NCBI RefSeq assembly: GCF_963548695.1 | Contig: NZ_CAUUWA010000084.1 | Coordinates: forward strand, 1-8,609 | Origin: an uncultured Fretibacterium sp. | GTDB taxonomy: Bacteria > Synergistota > Synergistia > Synergistales > Aminobacteriaceae | Reading direction: 5' to 3' | DNA length: 8,609 bases | Notes under the pieces: generated by a model | Database searches by the model: none | Told to the model about the DNA's origin: nothing | Seen by the model: the letters and a program-made list of their open reading frames with translations, nothing else | Program-made: the position numbers and the translations under genes | Shown here: piece by piece, positions 3,294 through 8,609 of the stretch | How positions within the stretch are numbered: the first letter of the stretch is position 1 | Layout: every line of letters starts with the position of its first letter

Positions 3294-6158
3294 ATGGCGG
3301 ACATGTCCGTATCGGGTATTGCGTCCGGGATCAACTGGGACGAGATGATAACGAAGATCCTGAACAAGGCGAAGAAGCCCGCGCTCGTGATGGTGGAGAA
3401 GCGGGATACGCTCGGCCGGAAGAAGGAGTATTTCGAGGAGTTCAAGATCGCGCTTCAAAAGCTGAACAGCGCGCTGTCGCCGCTCAAGCTTTCTTCAACC
3501 TATAAGGCGAAGGGGATTGAGATAGAGCGGATCGACAAGAGCGGCTCCTACAAGGGCGTGCTGACGGCCACCGTCAACGCGGACGCGGAGGTCAACGTCC
3601 ACGACCTCGAGGTCCTGAAGCTGGCCAAAAGTCAGGTCCAGCGTTCCAATGCCTTTTCGGACAAGCTCTCCGGTGCCTTCACGGGCGTCCTGAGCGGGGC
3701 CTCGGAGACCTACTTCTGGATCAGCATCGGCGGCCGGAGGCTGCGCATCGAGGTCCATTCCGAAGACACGCTGGAGTCCTTGGCCAAGCGCATCAACACG
3801 ACTCTCAAGACGCAGAGGCCGCCGTTCGGCGTGACCGCTTCCGTCGTGGACAAAAAGCTGATTCTGAAGAGCGACGCCACCGGCCTGGGCGAGGACACTC
3901 GGAAGGTCTCGATGACCCGCTCCAGCAAGGCATACGACCTTTTGGGGGATATGTATATCGACCCCAGAGCTCTGAAGGATCTGGTCGTCAAGAGCAAGGA
4001 TGGCAAGAAGACTTGGAAGCGGGGCGTGGACTTCGACATCACGGCCGGGAACCAGATCCGCTGGCGCGACTACGAGCCGCAGACGGCCCCTGCCGGGGCG
4101 ACGTATCAGGTGAAGTACAAGGCGAAGTCCGGGGATGTCTATACGACGGGCGGAGCGACCTATGGCCCAAGCGACATCGTGCGCGGCAAGGGCAATGTGG
4201 ATAAGGATGCGCTGCCCTTTACGCCCCAGGCGACGCTGTCGACGACGAACATCTCCATCGAGGACAAGAACGGCGTCTCATATCAGTACGGCACGGACTT
4301 CAAGATCGAGGGGAAATCCGTGAAGTGGCTGGGGACGAATCGCCCCGACGAGGGCGTTGCCTATAAGGTCACGTATAAGCCCGCTGCAAATGAGGAGTTC
4401 ACGCTCAACGTCAAACGCGGCGTTGAGGACAAGATCGCCATGGGTACGACGACCTATGAGGACTTCGCCAAGGGAAAGTCCGTCATCAAACAGGGCGGCA
4501 GGACCTACGTGCAGGGCGAGGACTTCGACGTCGTGAGCGACGGCGGCAGCCCGGCCAAAGCCGTGGTGCGCTGGCGGCCCGAGGCGGGCTGGAACGCCCC
4601 CGGACCGGGCACGACCTACGACTTGGAGCTGACGAAGGCCGACGGGACGACGCAGACCTTCAGCGTAACGCGGGCAAACGAAGATAAGCTCACCATGAAA
4701 GAGTGGGGCTTCACCACGGCGACGGGAACGATTGACCCAACGGCCACCTACGTCTATCAGGATCCCCCGACGACCTTCGGGGGGGGGACCTTTGCGCCGT
4801 CCGCCAATACTGGCGGTAAGTTCACTTTGACCTGGACTCAGCCCTCGACGCCGCCCGTTCCCCGCATGAAGGACGGTAAGCCGATCACTCCCAGGTCTGG
4901 CGACGAGTACACGGTGGAGTACAAGCACGAGAAGAACACCTTCACCCTGTCGGACGACGGGACGGGGATCCTGAGCGCGCTGGGGCTGGACCGGAAGGAC
5001 GAGGCGCACTACACGGCCGCCGAGGACGCGGAGATGATCTTGAACGGCGAGAAGGTGACGCGGTCGTCCAACAAGATCGGTCCGGAGTACAAGAACGAGC
5101 TGCTCAAGGGGGTGACGATGGAGCTCAAGGGGCGGGGGCACGTCTCCATGGATATCTCCCACGACCTGGAGGCCTCCGTCAAGGCCATCCAGGCCTTCAC
5201 CGAGGCCTATAACGATGTGATGAAGTGGATCAACGTCAAGTCCTCGGAGAAGGCCGTGGACGAGACGAAGAAGGCCACCCTGCCCGCCAACGACTTCCGT
5301 ATGAAGTGGGGCCTGCTCTTCGGCAACTCCCTCCTGCGCGAGGCCAAGGGCAGGATGCGCCGTTCCGTCACCCAGACCTTCTCCCACACGTTCAAGCAGC
5401 GCAAGAGCCGGGACCCCATCTACGGGACGATGGAGCAGAACGGCCTGAAGGGCCAGAGCACGCTGCGCATTACGGTGGGGGCCCGCACCGCCGAGATCAC
5501 GGTCAGGCCGGAGGACACGCTCGAGTCCATCGCGGCCAGGATCAACGACACCTCCGAGAAGGGGGAGGCCAGCGCCCTGCACTACGATCCCGACGGGCGG
5601 AAGTACCCCACCCCCTTTGCCAAGGCCTCGGTCTCGGACGGCAAACTGGTGATCGACGCGGGCACGGAGCGTCCGGTTCAGGTTTCGGGCGCCCCCGTCC
5701 TTAAGGCCCTTGGCATGAACTACACCTATACGGGCCTCTATCAGATGGGGTTCAAGACAACCTCCAGAGACCACGGTAAGAGCGGCGAGCTCGAGTTCAG
5801 CTCGAAGGACTACATGAAGGCGATGACGAAGAATGCGGAGGAGGCCACGGACGTGATGCTGGCCTTCGCAAAGGATATGCAGACGTTCGCGGACGGGATG
5901 CTCCGCTCCTCCGCGGCGAGCGGCGGCAGCGGCAAGGGGGCCGCCAAGGGCGCCGTGGTGCGGGCTATCGACGGCATCGACACGGAGATCAAGTCGATAA
6001 ACAAGTACCTGAAAACGTTCGAGCAGCGCCTTCAGAAGAAGAAGGAGACGCTCTTCAAACGGTTCTCCGAGGCCGAGCGCAACCTGTCCAAGCTGATGCA
6101 GCAGGCCAGCTGGCTCAACAGCGTTACGGCTCAGCTCGACGCCGCCGCGAAGAAATAA
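3294..6158 (+). CDS. fliD: Flagellar hook-associated protein 2 (FliD), enlarged filament cap
   Basis: FliD forms the cap at the tip of the flagellar filament, where it guides flagellin assembly after export by the flagellar type III system. The start ATG 3294 has AGGAGG 7 bases upstream (3281-3286). The N-terminal FliD domain is clear: VSGIASGINWDEMITKIL, then a helix to about residue 66. A Flagellin_IN-type module follows (about 138-196, EDTLESLAKRIN at 157-168). Residues about 228-552 are an inserted block of roughly four diverged beta repeats. The C-terminal FliD domain resumes about 553 with GILSALGLD, EMILNGEKVTRSSN, GVTMELKG and an FTEAYNDVM helix. A second Flagellin_IN-type module (about 720-795, EDTLESIAARIN at 740-751) is set into it. 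The end is a coiled coil (about 897-950), the usual filament-contacting part. At 954 residues it is far longer than most FliD (about 450-700). I find no cysteine, as is common in flagellar axial proteins. A G9 run at 4779-4787 makes the gene prone to frameshift. Confidence 0.92.
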   Translation: MADMSVSGIASGINWDEMITKILNKAKKPALVMVEKRDTLGRKKEYFEEFKIALQKLNSALSPLKLSSTYKAKGIEIERIDKSGSYKGVLTATVNADAEVNVHDLEVLKLAKSQVQRSNAFSDKLSGAFTGVLSGASETYFWISIGGRRLRIEVHSEDTLESLAKRINTTLKTQRPPFGVTASVVDKKLILKSDATGLGEDTRKVSMTRSSKAYDLLGDMYIDPRALKDLVVKSKDGKKTWKRGVDFDITAGNQIRWRDYEPQTAPAGATYQVKYKAKSGDVYTTGGATYGPSDIVRGKGNVDKDALPFTPQATLSTTNISIEDKNGVSYQYGTDFKIEGKSVKWLGTNRPDEGVAYKVTYKPAANEEFTLNVKRGVEDKIAMGTTTYEDFAKGKSVIKQGGRTYVQGEDFDVVSDGGSPAKAVVRWRPEAGWNAPGPGTTYDLELTKADGTTQTFSVTRANEDKLTMKEWGFTTATGTIDPTATYVYQDPPTTFGGGTFAPSANTGGKFTLTWTQPSTPPVPRMKDGKPITPRSGDEYTVEYKHEKNTFTLSDDGTGILSALGLDRKDEAHYTAAEDAEMILNGEKVTRSSNKIGPEYKNELLKGVTMELKGRGHVSMDISHDLEASVKAIQAFTEAYNDVMKWINVKSSEKAVDETKKATLPANDFRMKWGLLFGNSLLREAKGRMRRSVTQTFSHTFKQRKSRDPIYGTMEQNGLKGQSTLRITVGARTAEITVRPEDTLESIAARINDTSEKGEASALHYDPDGRKYPTPFAKASVSDGKLVIDAGTERPVQVSGAPVLKALGMNYTYTGLYQMGFKTTSRDHGKSGELEFSSKDYMKAMTKNAEEATDVMLAFAKDMQTFADGMLRSSAASGGSGKGAAKGAVVRAIDGIDTEIKSINKYLKTFEQRLQKKKETLFKRFSEAERNLSKLMQQASWLNSVTAQLDAAAKK
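3975..4949 (+). repeat. Four diverged protein repeats within FliD (residues about 228-552)
   Basis: Each unit follows the pattern: strand, Y/W-x-x-G-x-DF, a short strand ending in W, a loop with P and G, then Y-x-V/L-x-Y/L-K. Units: residues 228-283 (WKRGVDFDI, IRWRDYEP, GATYQVKYK), 320-374 (YQYGTDFKI, VKWLG, GVAYKVTYK), 396-458 (YVQGEDFDV, VVRWRPE, GTTYDLELTK) and 477-552 (YVYQDPPTTF, FTLTW, GDEYTVEYK). The fourth is the most diverged and contains the G9 tract. The repeats are recognisable in protein and not as DNA repeats, so the duplications are old. They likely form the outward-facing variable domain of the cap. Confidence 0.7.
4764..4787 (+). repeat. G9 homopolymer with upstream C5, inside fliD
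   Basis: Nine consecutive G (4779-4787) encode Gly496-498. CCCCCGA (4764-4770) and TCGGGGG (4777-4783) form a perfect 7-base-pair stem with loop CGACCT. This is the longest single-base run I found in the window. With one extra G the frame reaches TAA after codon 508; with one fewer it reaches TGA after codon 511. The present length keeps the 954-residue frame open. Confidence 0.85.
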
Positions 6159-6206
6159 TTTTTCTAAGGAAGCGCTGAAGGGAAGCGGCAAGAGAGTCTT
6201 CCGAAT

Positions 6207-6242
6207 CGAGAGGGCGGGTTCCCGGCGGGGCCCGCCCTCTCG
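6207..6242 (+). terminator. Strong hairpin downstream of fliD
   Basis: CGAGAGGGCGGG (6207-6218) and CCCGCCCTCTCG (6231-6242) form a perfect 12-base-pair stem with a 12-base loop. It lies 48 bases after the fliD stop. The tail is only moderately T-rich (GTGCTGTGTTATCATTT), so termination may be partial. It separates fliD from mazG. Confidence 0.65.
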
Positions 6243-6247
6243 TGCTG

Positions 6248-6256
6248 TGTTATCAT
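6248..6256 (+). promoter_or_regulatory. Extended -10 promoter candidate for mazG
   Basis: TGT followed by TATCAT (6251-6256) is an extended -10 that begins 6 bases after the terminator stem. The -35 position would fall inside the hairpin and does not match TTGACA. A start near 6263 gives a leader of about 31 bases before GTG 6294, so mazG and the next gene could be transcribed independently of fliD. Confidence 0.4.
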
Positions 6257-6293
6257 TTATGGCTGAGTATCAGAGACCGTCGGAGGTGTGACT

Positions 6294-7199
6294 GTGATTT
6301 CCAGCGACGAGAACACGAGGGTCGGGACGGGCCGCATGGATTGTGATGGTCGTGATGATTGCGGCGACCGCAGGGATAAAGGGCATTATTTCGACGAGAT
6401 CGTCGGCCTGATCGAACGGCTGAGGGCCCCGGGAGGCTGTCCGTGGGACCGGAAGCAGACGCTGGAGGACCTGCGCACCTGCATTACGGAGGAGGCCTAC
6501 GAGCTCGCGGAGGCCATCACGGAGCGGGACATGGACAAGGTCCGGGAGGAGTCCGGGGACCTCCTGCTGCAGGTCGTCTTCGTGGCCTCGCTGGCCCGGG
6601 AGCACGGGGACTTCGACATACGGGACGTCGTGCGCACGATCTGCGACAAGCTGATCCGGCGCCATCCTCACGTGTTCGGGGACGTCGAGGCCGGGGACAG
6701 CGATGCGGTCCTGAGGAATTGGGAGAGCATCAAGCTGGAGGAGCGCCGTGCCCGGAAGGAGGACCTGTCGGTCCTGGCCGGGGTGCCCGCCGGGCTGCCT
6801 CCGCTCCTCAAGGCCCACCGGATGCAGGGCAAGGCGGCGCACGTCGGGTTCGACTGGCCCAGGGGCGACGCCGCCCCGCTCTTCGCGAAGCTGGACGAGG
6901 AGGCCGCCGAGCTGCGGGAGGCCGTGGGGCACGGGGATGCCGCGGCCGTGGAGGACGAGCTGGGGGACCTGCTGTTCATGGCCGTCAACCTGGCGCGTCA
7001 CCTGGGGGTGAACCCCGACGCGGCGCTCTCCCGGGCCTGCGCCAAGTTCGCCGGGCGCTTCCGCCGGGTCGAGAAGCAGGCCGCGGAGCGCGGCGTCCGC
7101 CTGGAGGACTGTTCCCCGGAGGAGCTCGACGCCCTGTGGGAACGGGCCAAGGCGAGCCTCGGCGTGGAAAAGATTTACGATGACGGAGGACGGAGATGA
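6294..7199 (+). CDS. mazG: Nucleoside triphosphate pyrophosphohydrolase MazG
   Basis: MazG hydrolyses NTPs and dNTPs to the monophosphate and pyrophosphate in the cytoplasm, a house-cleaning role; in E. coli it also affects ppGpp. Both tandem MazG domains are present. The first has LRAPGGCPWDRKQTLEDLR (43-61), the metal-binding EEAYE (66-70) and EESGD (85-89), then KLIRRHPHVFG. The second has LPPLLKAHRMQ (168-178), VGFDW (184-188), DEEAAEL (201-207) and EDELGDLLF (220-228), ending with KFAGRFRRVE. I chose GTG 6294, 7 bases after GGAGG (6282-6286); a GTG at 6288 is too close to that site, and ATG 6336 lacks one. This gives 301 residues with an unusual Asp/Gly/Arg-rich N-terminal extension of about 30 residues (DCDGRDDCGDRRDKG) before the domain. 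The stop overlaps the next start as ATGA, which implies translational coupling. Confidence 0.95.
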   Translation: MISSDENTRVGTGRMDCDGRDDCGDRRDKGHYFDEIVGLIERLRAPGGCPWDRKQTLEDLRTCITEEAYELAEAITERDMDKVREESGDLLLQVVFVASLAREHGDFDIRDVVRTICDKLIRRHPHVFGDVEAGDSDAVLRNWESIKLEERRARKEDLSVLAGVPAGLPPLLKAHRMQGKAAHVGFDWPRGDAAPLFAKLDEEAAELREAVGHGDAAAVEDELGDLLFMAVNLARHLGVNPDAALSRACAKFAGRFRRVEKQAAERGVRLEDCSPEELDALWERAKASLGVEKIYDDGGRR

Positions 7200-8609
7200 C
7201 GGAGAACAGGACCGAGGGGGCGCCGGAGGAGAAGGCGTGCCGGAGGGCGCGCATCATGGAGACGGCGCTTCGGGACGCGCACCAGTCCCTTATCGCCACG
7301 AGGATGAGCACCAGGGACATGATCCCCGTCCTTGAGAGGATGGACGCGGTGGGGTATTGGGCCCTCGAGATGTGGGGCGGGGCGACGTTCGACAGCTGCA
7401 TGCGTTTTCTGGACGAGGACCCCTGGGAGCGGCTGCGCGTCATCCGTTCCCGGATCAAAAACACCAAGCTCCAGATGCTGCTGCGGGGGCAGAACCTCGT
7501 GGGCTACCGGCACTATGCGGACGACGCGGTGAGGGAGTTCGTGAAGCGCGCGGTGGGGGGCGGCATCGATATCATCCGCGTCTTCGACGCCCTGAACGAT
7601 CTGCGCAACATGGAGGTCGCGGCCGACCAGGTGAAGAAGGAGGGGGCGCACCTTCAGCTGTGCATCTCCTACACGATCTCCCCCGTCCATCCCCTGGACG
7701 CCTTCGCCGAGATGGCCCTGAAGATGGCGGGCATGGGTGCGGACTCCATAGCCATCAAGGACATGGCGGGCCTGCTGAGCCCGGTGGACTGCGCCCGGCT
7801 CGTCCGTGCGATACGCGCTCGGACGGACCTGCCGATACAGCTTCACAGCCACTATACCAGCGGATTGGCCTCCATGACCTACTACGCGGGGCTCAGGGCG
7901 GGGGCGGACATCGTCGACACGGCGATCTCCCCCTTCTCCATGGGTACCAGCCAGCCTCCCACGGAGTCGCTGGTCGCGGCCCTGGCGGGCGGGGACCTGG
8001 ACACGGGAATCGGCCTGGACAAGCTGATCCCCGTCGAGGAGTACTTCAAGACGCTCCGCGAGAAATACAGGAAACTGCTCCCGGATATCGGCGGGGTCAA
8101 CATCAACATCCTGCGCTATCAGGTCCCGGGCGGCATGTACTCGAACCTCGTGAACCAGCTCAGGGAGCAGAATGCCCTGGACAAGCTGGAGGACGTGATG
8201 AACGAGATCCCCGTGGTGCGAAAGGCCATGGGCTACCCGCCCCTGGTGACCCCGACAAGCCAGATCGTCGGGACGCAGGCGACGCTGAACGTCCTGACGG
8301 GCCAGCGCTGGAAGGTCATTCCCAAGGAGGTCAAGCAGTACTTCCTGGGCTACTACGGGACGGCGCCCGCTCCCCTGGACCCCGAGGTCCAAAAGCTGGC
8401 GATAGGGGACGAGGAGCCCATCACCTGCCGGCCCGGCGAGAGGATACCACCCGAGATGGAGGCGGCCCGCAGGGCCGCGGAGGCCTGGTCGCTCCAGCCG
8501 GAGGACGCCTTGACCTGGATTATGTTCCCCCAGGTCGCCAAGGACTTTCTTCCGCGGAAGTACGCGCGCGTCACGCGCCGGGACGTTGGGCTCCAGGACC
8601 TCGTCGAGG
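7196..8609 (+). CDS. oadA: Carboxyltransferase: oxaloacetate decarboxylase alpha / pyruvate carboxylase subunit B, C-terminus beyond the right edge
   Basis: This is the carboxyltransferase subunit of the biotin-dependent OadA/PycB family, which moves CO2 between oxaloacetate/pyruvate and biotin. ATG 7196 overlaps the mazG stop by 4 bases and has GGAGG 6 bases upstream (7185-7189). The frame is open for 471 codons to the edge. The HMGL-like TIM barrel shows RDAHQSL (metal-binding Asp27), the carbamylated-lysine motif AIKDMAGLL (Lys188) and metal-binding His217 and His219 in LHSHYTSG. The conserved carboxylase domain follows from about residue 300 (PGGMYSNL, VVRKAMGYPPLVTPTSQIVG, KVIPKEVKQY, GYYGTAPAPL). 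No biotin-attachment MKM motif is visible, but it would lie beyond the edge or in a separate gene. Whether it serves a sodium-pumping decarboxylase (OadB partner), a two-part pyruvate carboxylase (PycA partner) or a transcarboxylase cannot be told from this window. Family call secure; symbol tentative. Confidence 0.88.
   Translation, partial: MTENRTEGAPEEKACRRARIMETALRDAHQSLIATRMSTRDMIPVLERMDAVGYWALEMWGGATFDSCMRFLDEDPWERLRVIRSRIKNTKLQMLLRGQNLVGYRHYADDAVREFVKRAVGGGIDIIRVFDALNDLRNMEVAADQVKKEGAHLQLCISYTISPVHPLDAFAEMALKMAGMGADSIAIKDMAGLLSPVDCARLVRAIRARTDLPIQLHSHYTSGLASMTYYAGLRAGADIVDTAISPFSMGTSQPPTESLVAALAGGDLDTGIGLDKLIPVEEYFKTLREKYRKLLPDIGGVNINILRYQVPGGMYSNLVNQLREQNALDKLEDVMNEIPVVRKAMGYPPLVTPTSQIVGTQATLNVLTGQRWKVIPKEVKQYFLGYYGTAPAPLDPEVQKLAIGDEEPITCRPGERIPPEMEAARRAAEAWSLQPEDALTWIMFPQVAKDFLPRKYARVTRRDVGLQDLVE

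Noticed and set aside
4278..6191. 637-codon open frame on the minus strand, antisense to fliD
   Set aside because: Shadow of the GC-rich codon bias of fliD: the product is low-complexity (Leu/Gly/Arg-rich), has no recognisable domain, and the plus-strand frame is unmistakable FliD.
7175..8392. 405-codon minus-strand open frame
   Set aside because: Antisense to the clear carboxyltransferase gene, with no domain likeness and shadow-type composition.

Overview
This is a GC-rich bacterial chromosome segment with seven protein-coding genes and no RNA genes, transposons or CRISPR array that I can see. Two of the genes are cut by the window ends. A flagellar filament cap gene together with a decarboxylase/carboxylase-type carboxyltransferase and a Gly/Asp/Glu-rich GC-biased proteome suggests a flagellated anaerobe. 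My best guess is Synergistota (Synergistaceae-like), but this is an inference from general resemblance and not a search result.

Layout. The left part (1-3020) is on the minus strand. Read in the direction of transcription it holds: an unrecognised 193-residue protein (2439-3020); an integral membrane protein of the lysylphosphatidylglycerol-synthase-type flippase/UPF0104 family (1167-2270, TTG start); an isoprenylcysteine-carboxyl-methyltransferase-like membrane methyltransferase overlapping it (635-1219); and, behind its own likely promoter, an unrecognised protein that runs off the left edge (1-512). The right part is on the plus strand: a very large FliD (3294-6158), a hairpin terminator, then mazG (6294-7199) overlapping by 4 bases the start of an OadA/PycB-type carboxyltransferase (7196 to the right edge).

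The centre of interest is the divergent region 3020-3294 and fliD itself. The intergenic region is packed with perfect hairpins and candidate promoters on both strands. FliD is about 954 residues, much longer than typical. It carries an inserted block of about four diverged beta-type repeats (residues about 228-552) and two Flagellin_IN-type modules, one of them inside the C-terminal half, and it has no cysteine. Inside the fourth repeat lies a run of nine G (4779-4787) that can pair with an upstream C5. Gain or loss of one G would stop translation within about 15 codons, before the whole C-terminal domain, so the tract is a candidate on/off phase-variation switch for the flagellar cap.

How the genes work together: FliD would cap the filament and direct flagellin polymerisation. 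The two membrane genes on the left look like a translationally coupled lipid or isoprenoid modification/translocation pair. MazG (nucleotide clean-up) and the carboxyltransferase are a housekeeping/central-metabolism pair with no visible link to motility.
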